The notes under the pieces: generated by a model | Seen by the model: only the letters and a program-made list of their open reading frames with translations | What the model was told of the DNA's origin: nothing | The model's database searches: none | Assembly: GCF_019510245.1 (NCBI RefSeq) | Contig: NZ_JAEKKT010000137.1 | Location: 16,986 to 80,985 of the forward strand | Length of the DNA: 64,000 nt | Origin: Streptomyces sp. | GTDB lineage: Bacteria > Actinomycetota > Actinomycetes > Streptomycetales > Streptomycetaceae | Direction: 5' to 3' | Shown: piece after piece, positions 57,460-64,000 of the stretch | How the letters are laid out: each line of letters begins with the position of its first letter | How positions within the stretch are numbered: the first letter of the stretch is position 1 | Made by a program: the position numbers and the translations under genes

Positions 57460-57710
57460 CCGCAGGTACCCGACGCGCACTCCGGGCGCCGTCCACGGGG
57501 AGTCTCCCCCGCGGGCGGCGCACGTTTTACATGGCCGCAATGTTCACCCAACACCTGCTTTTCGGCCAACATCACTTCAGGGTCCTGACATGTACGCGAC
57601 CTTGATGTCACTCTTCCATCACCCGTCGCACAGCACAGCAACTTCACAACCCCACAGCCGGGCCGGTAACCCCACTCCGCCCGGACTCCCCACATCCTGA
57701 AGGAGCTTGA

Positions 57711-59335
57711 GTGAGCCCCCTCTACGCGCGTCACAAGCGCACCACGCTCGCCATCGCCACCGCTGTCGCCGCCGGCGCCCTCCTCACCACTGCTATGACC
57801 GCGAACGCCTCGGCCGTCGACAAGCAGCCGCTGGCCGCCGCCCCCACCCTGCTCTCCAACTCCGCCCGCACCGCCCTGATCCAGAAGGCGGAGGCGAACC
57901 TCGCCGAGACGGGCCGGCAGATAGGCCTCGGCGCCAAGGAGAAGCTGGTCGTCAAGGACGTCGTGAAGGACGTCGACGGCACGGTCCACACCCGCTACGA
58001 GCGCACCTACGCGGGCCTGCCCGTCCTCGGCGGCGACCTCGTCGTGCACACGTCCAAGGCCGGCAAAACCGAGGGCGTCACCAAGGCCACGAAGACCGCC
58101 ATCAAGGTGGCCTCCCTCAAGCCGCAGATCAGCACCGCCAAGGCGGAGAAGTCGGCGCTGAGCGTCGCCAGGACCCTCGGCTCGACCAAGTCGGCGGCCG
58201 ACGGCGCCCGCAAGGTGATCTGGGCCGGCTCCGGCACCCCCGTCCTCGCCTACGAGACGGTCGTCGGCGGCTTCCAGGACGACGGCACCCCCAACCAGCT
58301 GCACGTCATCACCGACGCCGCCACCGGCAAGAAGCCGAGAACGCCACGGGCACCGGCAAGACCCTGTACTCGGGCACGGTCAGCCTCACCACCACGCTGT
58401 CGGGTTCGACGTACTCGCTGACCGACGCCTCCCGCGGCAGCCACAAGACGTACAACCTGAAGCACGGCACCTCGGGCACCGGCACCCTGTTCACCAACAC
58501 CACCAACACGTGGGGCACCGGCGCCGCCTCCAGCTCCAGCACCGACGTGACCGCGGCCGCCGACGCCGCCTACGGCGCTCAGGAGACCTGGGACTTCTAC
58601 AAGGACACCTTCGGCCGCAGCGGCATCAAGAACAACGGTGTCGGCGCCTACTCCCGCGTCCACTACGGCAGCTCGTACGTCAACGCCTTCTGGGACGACA
58701 GCTGCTTCTGCATGACCTACGGCGACGGTGACAGCAACACGCACCCGCTGACTTCGCTGGACGTGGCCGGCCACGAGATGAGCCACGGCGTCACCTCCAA
58801 CACCGCGGGCCTCAACTACAGTGGCGAGTCCGGCGGCCTGAACGAGGCGACCTCCGACATCTTCGGCACCGGCGTGGAGTTCTACGCCAACAACGCCTCC
58901 GACCCGGGCGACTACCTCATCGGCGAGAAGATCGACATCAACGGCGACGGCACCCCGCTGCGCTACATGGACAAGCCCAGCAAGGACGGCGGCAGCGCCA
59001 ACTACTGGTCCTCCTCGGTCGGCAACCTCGACGTGCACTACTCGTCCGGCGTCGCGAACCACTTCTTCTACCTCCTCTCGGAGGGCAGCGGCTCGAAGAC
59101 GATCAACGGCGTCAGCTACAACTCGCCGACGTACAACGGCTCCACGGTCACCGGCATCGGCCGCGCCAAGGCGCTGCAGATCTGGTACAAGGCGCTGACG
59201 ACGTACTTCACGTCGACCACCAACTACAAGTCGGCCCGCACCGGCACGCTCTCCGCGGCGGCCGCGCTGTACGGCTCCGGCTCCACCGAGTACAACGCGG
59301 TGGCGGCGGCCTGGACGGCGGTCAACGTCAGCTGA
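57711..59335 (+). pseudogene. M4 family metallopeptidase (thermolysin-like), frameshift at the propeptide/catalytic junction
   Basis: Start GTG 57711 after AAGGAG. Frame one: signal peptide (HKRTTLAIATAVAAGALLTT, cleavage after ANA) and propeptide up to HVITDAATGKK (58334). Frame two: ENATGTGKTLYSGTVSLTTT, SLTDASRGSHKTYNLKHGTS, FYKDTFGRSGIKNNGVGAYS, DVAGHEMSHGVTSNTAGLNY with SGGLNEATSDIFG, ending WTAVNVS. Zinc ligands His/His/Glu are all present. Relative to homologues only about seven codons (LYEYQGI or similar) and the frame are lost. No P domain, unlike its neighbour. About 150 bp up to the break is nearly identical to the other copy, so gene conversion or misassembly is plausible. If the frame is real, no active enzyme is made. 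Confidence 0.85.
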
Positions 59336-59353
59336 CCCCGCGCCGAGCGCTAC

Positions 59354-59393
59354 GGGCGGGCCCCCGGGGAGCAGCTGTCCCGGGGGCCCGCCC
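59354..59393 (+). terminator. Strong hairpin after the second M4 protease
   Basis: Perfect 15-bp stem GGGCGGGCCCCCGGG/CCCGGGGGCCCGCCC (59354-59368 and 59379-59393), 10-nt loop, 18 bp past the protease stop and just before the DUF1990 gene start. Confidence 0.85.
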
Positions 59394-59406
59394 TACGCTC
59401 TCTCCC

Positions 59407-59922
59407 ATGTCCTTCACGTACGAGGCGGTCGGCGCCACCCGCGAGAACCTCGCCGCCTGCCCACCGGGCTTCCACCCGCTGCACGTGCGCACGCGCATAG
59501 GCGAGGGCCAGGAAGTCTTCCGCCGGGCCGCCGAGGCGGTCCTCACCTGGGAACTCCACCGCGCCCTCGGCCTGGGCATCGACGCCGCCGCCGACCGCGC
59601 GGCCCCGGGCGTCGACGTCACCGTCACCCTGGCCGGCCTCATCAAGGCCCCCTGCCGGGTCGTCTGGACGGCCGAGGAGTCCCGCCGCGCGGGCTGGGCC
59701 TACGGCACCCTCGCCGGCCACCCCGAAAGCGGCGAGGAGGCCTTCGTGGTGGACCGCACCGGCGACGGCACGGTGTGGCTCACGGTCGCGGCCTTCAGCA
59801 GACCGGCCAAGTGGTACGCCCGCGCGGGCGGCGCCGCGGCCCGCGGACTGCAACACGCGTACGCCCGCAGGTGCGGGGCGGTCGTGCGCCGCCTCTGCGC
59901 GGATCCGGCGCCGGAGTTCTGA
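59407..59922 (+). CDS. DUF1990 family protein
   Basis: 171 residues, ATG at 59407. The pattern FTYEAVGATRENLAACPPGFHPLHVRTRIGEG, VLTWELHRALGL, CRVVWTAEESRRAGWAYGTLAGHPESGEEAFVVDR, VAAFSRPAKWYARAGGAAARGLQHAYARR is the DUF1990 family, found in actinobacteria and plants. The DUF1990 fold resembles START/polyketide cyclase lipid-binding folds; the function is unknown. No membrane segment or signal. Its ATG is only 13 bp from the hairpin after the protease, so it needs its own promoter or read-through. It faces the convergent glgP gene. Confidence 0.85.
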   Translation: MSFTYEAVGATRENLAACPPGFHPLHVRTRIGEGQEVFRRAAEAVLTWELHRALGLGIDAAADRAAPGVDVTVTLAGLIKAPCRVVWTAEESRRAGWAYGTLAGHPESGEEAFVVDRTGDGTVWLTVAAFSRPAKWYARAGGAAARGLQHAYARRCGAVVRRLCADPAPEF

Positions 59923-60000
59923 CGGAGCCCGACGGGCGGACCGCCGAGGGACGGACGTGAGGGCGAGCGGAGACCACCCGCCCTCGGGGCAGCCCGGACC

Positions 60001-62625
60001 TCAGCGCATCAGCAGCCCGGCCCCCGTCACCGCCCCCTCCGCGGGGACCACCACCAGCCCGAGCTCCGCGCCCGACGCCAGCAGGCGGTGGGTGGGGAGG
60101 ATGCGGACCGTGTAGCCGTAGGGGCCCGTGCGGTCCAGGGAGAGGGGACCCTCGTAGGTCCAGTGGCCCTCCAGGTCGGGGCCGCCGGTCGGCTTCAGGG
60201 GCACCGCGGTCGCGTCGGTGATGCGGTCCTCCGGGTCGACGCGGCCGGAGACGGCCTGGACCTCCACGTCGTCGGGGACCAGGTCGCCGAGGCGGACCCG
60301 GACGCGGACGGCGAGGGTGGTGCCGAGTTCGGCGGTGGCCGTCGCGGCGGCCGTCTCCACGTGGTCCACCGAGACGCCGTGCCAGGCCGCCCGCACCCTG
60401 CCCTTCCAGGCGGAGAGTTCCCGGGCCGTGTCTGGGGTCATGGACCGGTGGGCGTGGGCCGCCGGGGTGTAGAGGCGCTCCACGTACTCCCGGACCATGC
60501 GGCCCGCCAGCACCTTGGGACCGAGGAGGGTGAGGGTCTGGCGGACCATCTCGATCCAGCGGTCCGGCAGACCGCTGCGGCCCCGCTCGTAGAAGCGCGG
60601 GGTCACCCGCTGCTCCAGCAGGTCGTACAGCGCGGCGGCCTCGATGTCGTCCCGGCGGTCGGGATCGGTGCCGGCGCCGTCCGCCGTCGGGATCGCCCAG
60701 CCGAAGTCCGGCTGGAACCATTCGTCCCACCAGCCGTCCAGGACCGAGAGGTTGAGGCCGCCGTTGAGCGCCGCCTTCATCCCGCTCGTCCCGCATGCCT
60801 CCAGCGGGCGCAGCGGGTTGTTCAGCCAGATGTCACAGCCGGGCAGGAGCTTCTGCGCCATCGCCATGCCGTAGTCGGGCAGGAAGACGATCCGGTGCCG
60901 GACCCGCGGATCGTCGGCGAACCGGACCAGCTCCTGCACCAGCCTCTTGCCGCCGTCGTCGGCCGGGTGCGCCTTGCCCGCCACCACGATCTGGATCGGC
61001 CGCTCGGGGTGGGTCAGGAGATCCAGCAGCCGGTCGCGATCGCGCAGCATGAGCGTGAGACGTTTGTACGACGGGACGCGCCGGGCGAACCCGATGGTGA
61101 GCACGTCGGGGTCGAGGACCCCGTCGATCCACCCCAGCTCGGCGGTGCCGGCGCCGCGTTGCCGCCACGACGCGCGCAGCCGCTCCCGCACCTCCAGCAC
61201 CAGCTGCTCGCGCAGGCTGCGGCGCAGCTCCCAGATCTCCTGGTCGGCGACCTCGGCGACCGCGTCCCAGCGCTCCGGACCACCGACCGTCAGCGCCTCC
61301 TCGGTGCGGCGGTCACCGAGCTGCCGGGCACCCAGCCGGACCACCTCCGGGGCCACCCAGGTCGGGGCGTGCACCCCGTTCGTCACCGAGGTGATCGGCA
61401 CCTCGTCGGCGTCGAAGCCGGGCCACAGCCCGGAGAACATCTCCCGGCTGACGTTGCCGTGCAGCAGCGAGACCCCGTTGGCGCGCTGGGCGAGCCGCAG
61501 CCCCATCACGGCCATGTTGAACAGGTTGGGTTCACCGCCGGGGTAGGTCTCCATGCCGAGCCGCAGGATGTGCTCGACGCCGATCCCGGGGAGCTCGGCG
61601 TCGGCGCCGAAGTGGTGGGCGACCAGCTCGCGGTCGAAGCGGTCGATGCCGGCCGGGACGGGCGTGTGGGTGGTGAAGACCGTGCCGGCCCGCACCGCCT
61701 CCAGCGCCGCGTCGAAGTCCAGCCCCTCGGCTACCAGTTCGGCGATCCGCTCCAGGCCGAGGAAGCCGGCGTGGCCCTCGTTGGTGTGGAAGACCTCCGG
61801 CTCGGGATGGCCGGTGAGCCGGCAGTACGTCCGTACGGCCCGCACACCCCCTATGCCGAGCAGCATCTCCTGGAGCAGCCGGTGCTCGCTGCCGCCGCCG
61901 TAGAGCCGGTCGGTGACCTGGCGTTCGCCGACGTCGTTCTCCTCGACGTCCGAGTCCAGCATCAGCAGCGGCACCCTGCCGACCTGGGCCAGCCAGATGC
62001 GGGCGCGCAGCAGTCTGCCACCGGGCAGCGCGAGGGAGACGTGCGCCGGGGTGCCGTCGGCCTCCTTCAGCAGGGCCACGGGGAGTTCGTTGGGGTCGAG
62101 GACGGGATAGTGCTCCTGCTGCCAGCCGTCCCGGGACAGGGTCTGCCGGAAGTAGCCGTGCCGGTACAGCAGGCCGACGCCGATCAGCGGCACGCCGAGG
62201 TCGCTGGCCGACTTGAGGTGGTCGCCGGCCAGGATGCCGAGGCCGCCGGAGTACTGGGGCAGGGCGGCCGTGATGCCGAACTCGGGTGAGAAGTAGGCGA
62301 CGGCGGCCGGGAGTTCGGCGGCCTCGGGGCGGGACTGGTACCAGCGGTCGCCGGTCACGTAGTCGCCCAGGTCGTCGGCGACCGCGGTCAGCCGGCGCAG
62401 GAAGCGCCGGTCGCCCGCCAGTTCGGCGAGCCGTGCCGGGGGCACACTGCCGAGCAGCCGCACCGGGTCGCCCTCCGAGGCGGCCCAGCGCTCGGGATCG
62501 ACGGCCTGGAAGAGGTCACGGGTCTCGGCATGCCAGGACCAGCGCAGGTTGCGGGCCAGGTCGCTGAGGGGGCGGAGGGGTTCGGGGAGAACGGGACGGA
62601 CGGTGAACCGACGGATCGCCTTCAC
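60001..62625 (-). CDS. glgP: Alpha-glucan (glycogen) phosphorylase
   Basis: 874 residues, GT35 family, of the actinobacterial type. Start GTG 62625 after GAGGTGG. Landmarks: FSPEFGITAALPQYSGGLGILAGDHLKSASDLG near the N-terminus (split: FSPEFGI and SGGLGILAGDHLKSASD), VFHTNEGHAGFLGLERI, TTHTPVPAGIDRF, FARRVPSYKRLTL, QIVVAGKAHPADDGGK, and PLP-lysine motif EACGTSGMKAALNGG. It releases glucose-1-phosphate from alpha-1,4 glucan ends. It is divergent from glgE, with ~650 bp between, and cooperates with glgX (37.3 kb), which removes the limit branches. Confidence 0.95.
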   Translation of the reverse strand: MKAIRRFTVRPVLPEPLRPLSDLARNLRWSWHAETRDLFQAVDPERWAASEGDPVRLLGSVPPARLAELAGDRRFLRRLTAVADDLGDYVTGDRWYQSRPEAAELPAAVAYFSPEFGITAALPQYSGGLGILAGDHLKSASDLGVPLIGVGLLYRHGYFRQTLSRDGWQQEHYPVLDPNELPVALLKEADGTPAHVSLALPGGRLLRARIWLAQVGRVPLLMLDSDVEENDVGERQVTDRLYGGGSEHRLLQEMLLGIGGVRAVRTYCRLTGHPEPEVFHTNEGHAGFLGLERIAELVAEGLDFDAALEAVRAGTVFTTHTPVPAGIDRFDRELVAHHFGADAELPGIGVEHILRLGMETYPGGEPNLFNMAVMGLRLAQRANGVSLLHGNVSREMFSGLWPGFDADEVPITSVTNGVHAPTWVAPEVVRLGARQLGDRRTEEALTVGGPERWDAVAEVADQEIWELRRSLREQLVLEVRERLRASWRQRGAGTAELGWIDGVLDPDVLTIGFARRVPSYKRLTLMLRDRDRLLDLLTHPERPIQIVVAGKAHPADDGGKRLVQELVRFADDPRVRHRIVFLPDYGMAMAQKLLPGCDIWLNNPLRPLEACGTSGMKAALNGGLNLSVLDGWWDEWFQPDFGWAIPTADGAGTDPDRRDDIEAAALYDLLEQRVTPRFYERGRSGLPDRWIEMVRQTLTLLGPKVLAGRMVREYVERLYTPAAHAHRSMTPDTARELSAWKGRVRAAWHGVSVDHVETAAATATAELGTTLAVRVRVRLGDLVPDDVEVQAVSGRVDPEDRITDATAVPLKPTGGPDLEGHWTYEGPLSLDRTGPYGYTVRILPTHRLLASGAELGLVVVPAEGAVTGAGLLMR

Positions 62626-62714
62626 ATTCCACCTCGTGCGTTTCGCGTTCGCGGTGAGAGCCGTACGGCGGTGTGCGGCTCGGCGTCTGTCCGACAGTAC
62701 CGGTGTCGGGGTAC

Positions 62715-62800
62715 CGCTGGGGGCTGCCGTCCCCAGACCCCCGCTTCGGCCTGAACGGCCTCGTCCTCGAACGCCGGACGGGCCGGAGGCGGTGCGGACC
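62715..62800. repeat. Second family of dispersed Streptomyces repeat in the glgP-glgE gap
   Basis: GGTACCGCTGGGGGCTGCCG, CCCCAGACCCCCGCTTCGGC, CTGAACGGCCTCGTCCTCGA, ACGCCGGACGGGCCGG in sequence. This is a well-known intergenic repeat of Streptomyces genomes (general knowledge), distinct from the GGGGAACTGCGCGACCAGCC family. The rest of the ~650-bp gap (62626-63273) has no gene. Confidence 0.7.
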
Positions 62801-63122
62801 GGGCCGCGCCGGACGCAAACAAGCCATACTTGTGGCAGTGTGCCGAACGGCTACGCCGTCGCGGCAAGCGCTGCACAGGCCGGACGGCTCGCCATGCCCC
62901 TCGCCGTCGGTCTGTTCGCCCCGGTCGCCGACGCCCTGATTGCGGGGGCGGCGAGCGGGAAGGTGTCGGATGCGGGGCGCGGGGCGCCGAACAGGCTCCT
63001 GCGGGTACCGGAGTCCTGAAGCGGTTTCCGGTATCCGAACACGCCAGCGGTCCCGTTCGCCGTGAACGGGGCCGGTCTTGTGTGTAGACATACGGCTGAG
63101 TAGTTAACAAAGTGCCGGATTG

Positions 63123-63141
63123 CCCACCCGAATAGGGTGGG
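63123..63141 (+). promoter_or_regulatory. Inverted repeat upstream of glgE
   Basis: Perfect 7-bp arms CCCACCC/GGGTGGG separated by GAATA, about 130-150 bp before the glgE start, preceded by the A/T-rich GTAGTTAACAAAG. Candidate operator or promoter-proximal site; no sigma consensus was clearly matched. Confidence 0.4.
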
Positions 63142-63273
63142 AAGGCTCCTCCGGTACACCCCACAGACACAGCACTGACACCAGGCAGCGGTACAACAGC
63201 AGATACACCCCGCAGGACCCACCTCCCCACCACCCATCCGCCCACACCTTCGTTGCCGCGGACAGGAGCGGTC

Positions 63274-64000
63274 ATGCCCGCCACGCACCAACCGTCAGCA
63301 CCTCCGACCCGGCGCACGCCACCCGGTGCGCCGCCTCCCGCGGACGAGGCCACCGCCGTCGGCCGCATACCCGTCCTCGACGTCCGCCCGCTGGTCCAGC
63401 AGGGGCGCCGGCCCGCCAAAGCGGTCACCGGGGAGTCGTTCGAGGTCACCGCCACCGTCTTCCGCGAGGGCCATGACGCCGTCGCCGCCAACGTCGTACT
63501 GAAGGACCCCAAGGGCCGCCCGGGGCCCTGGACGCCGATGCGGGAGCTGGCCCCCGGCACCGACCGCTGGGGGGCCACCGTCACCGTCGACGGGAAACCG
63601 GGCCGCTGGACCTACCAGGTCGAGGCATGGGGAGATCCGGTCGCCACCTGGCGCCACCACGCGCAGATCAAGATACCCGCGGGCATCGACACCGAGCTGG
63701 TCCTGGAAGAGGGCGCCCGGCTCTACGAACGGGCCGTCGCCGGGGTCCCGAAGGCAAAGAAACGGGAAATCCTGCTGACCGCCGTCGCCGCCCTGCGCGA
63801 CGAGGAACGGCCCGCCCCCTGGCGGCTGGCCGCCGCCCTCACGCCCGAGGTCGACAAGGTCCTGGCGCGGTATCCGTTGCGGGAGCTGGTGACGGTCTCC
63901 GAGGTGCTGCCGTTGCTGGTGGAGCGTGAACGGGCCCTGTTCGGTTCGTGGTACGAGTTCTTCCCGCGTTCGGAGGGCACGCCCGAGCGGCCGCACGGCA
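63274..64000 (+). CDS. glgE: Alpha-1,4-glucan:maltose-1-phosphate maltosyltransferase, 5' part (3' end outside window)
   Basis: Partial, about 242 residues of a ~670-residue enzyme; ATG 63274 behind CAGGAG. A disordered Pro-rich leader (MPATHQPSAPPTRRTPPGAP) precedes the N-terminal GlgE domain: GRIPVLDVRPLVQQGRRPAK, GESFEVTATVFREGHDAV, WTPMRELAPGTDRWGATVTV, WTYQVEAWGDPVATWRHHAQ IKIPAGID, LEEGARLYERA and the segment FGSWYEFFPRSEGT that leads into the GH13 catalytic domain. GlgE extends linear alpha-glucan using maltose-1-phosphate. Located divergently from glgP, in the known glg/tre arrangement of Streptomyces. Confidence 0.93.
   Translation, partial: MPATHQPSAPPTRRTPPGAPPPADEATAVGRIPVLDVRPLVQQGRRPAKAVTGESFEVTATVFREGHDAVAANVVLKDPKGRPGPWTPMRELAPGTDRWGATVTVDGKPGRWTYQVEAWGDPVATWRHHAQIKIPAGIDTELVLEEGARLYERAVAGVPKAKKREILLTAVAALRDEERPAPWRLAAALTPEVDKVLARYPLRELVTVSEVLPLLVERERALFGSWYEFFPRSEGTPERPHG

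Noticed and set aside
57345..58304. 319-codon minus-strand frame opposite the second protease propeptide
   Set aside because: Shadow; the same type of text appears opposite the first protease because the two coding strands are near-identical.

Overview
This 64 kb window is very GC-rich, with GTG and TTG starts, tightly overlapping ATGA/GTGA/TGATG gene junctions and hairpin terminators without T-tracts. With its gene content (gcvT-gcvH-glyA-sdaA, glgX/glgP/glgE, SseB-like proteins, DUF2690, DUF7848, L,D-transpeptidases) this points to a Streptomyces chromosome, probably the conserved core interrupted by accessory segments.

Layout. Positions 1-7.6 kb hold the 5' part of an M1 aminopeptidase and a five-gene oligopeptide/dipeptide ABC importer operon on the minus strand. 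Positions 8-15.3 kb are a glycine/serine block: two SseB-like proteins, a small ATPase, a tandem glycine riboswitch, then gcvT, gcvH, glyA and sdaA. From about 15.3 to 25.0 kb lies an accessory island bounded by imperfect direct repeats of the sdaA 3' end. It carries an AbiEi antitoxin with a truncated AbiEii, a VapBC pair, two broken STAND-type NTPase genes truncated against each other, a DUF2690 secreted protein, an ECF sigma factor, a small helical protein overlapping a NACHT NTPase (the two share a short motif), an IS256-type transposase scrap and a tRNA-Thr-like remnant. No integrase is visible.

Positions 26-37 kb are mostly core: secreted PI-PLC-like protein, GH25 lysozyme, F420/NADP oxidoreductase-like protein, mini EF-hand protein, divergent MerR regulator and acetyltransferase, beta-propeller lipoprotein with a polysaccharide-deacetylase-like partner, an HATPase, an enoyl-CoA hydratase and two paralogous L,D-transpeptidases. 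glgX follows, then a second small accessory segment (39.6-44.0 kb: membrane-anchored NB-ARC/TPR protein, a three-gene set with DUF7848 divergent from an XRE regulator of lower GC, and a deoxyribosyltransferase-like protein).

Positions 44-55.3 kb contain an ABC-2 exporter with a two-component system and, divergently, four ABC exporter half-transporters that appear to form two asymmetric heterodimers. Two of these genes carry a dispersed palindromic repeat read in frame as protein. Two tandem M4 metalloproteases follow (both frameshifted at the same site), then a DUF1990 protein, glgP and the 5' part of glgE. glgX, glgP and glgE link the right half to glycogen/alpha-glucan and maltose-1-phosphate metabolism.

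Most interesting: the NACHT/small-protein pair with a shared TTINGxVNTGSGxQ motif (candidate NLR plus amyloid-type signalling effector) inside an island that duplicates the sdaA 3' end; the double frameshift in the twin proteases; and palindromic repeats domesticated inside ABC exporter proteins. All functional calls are from sequence recognition alone; no searches were run.
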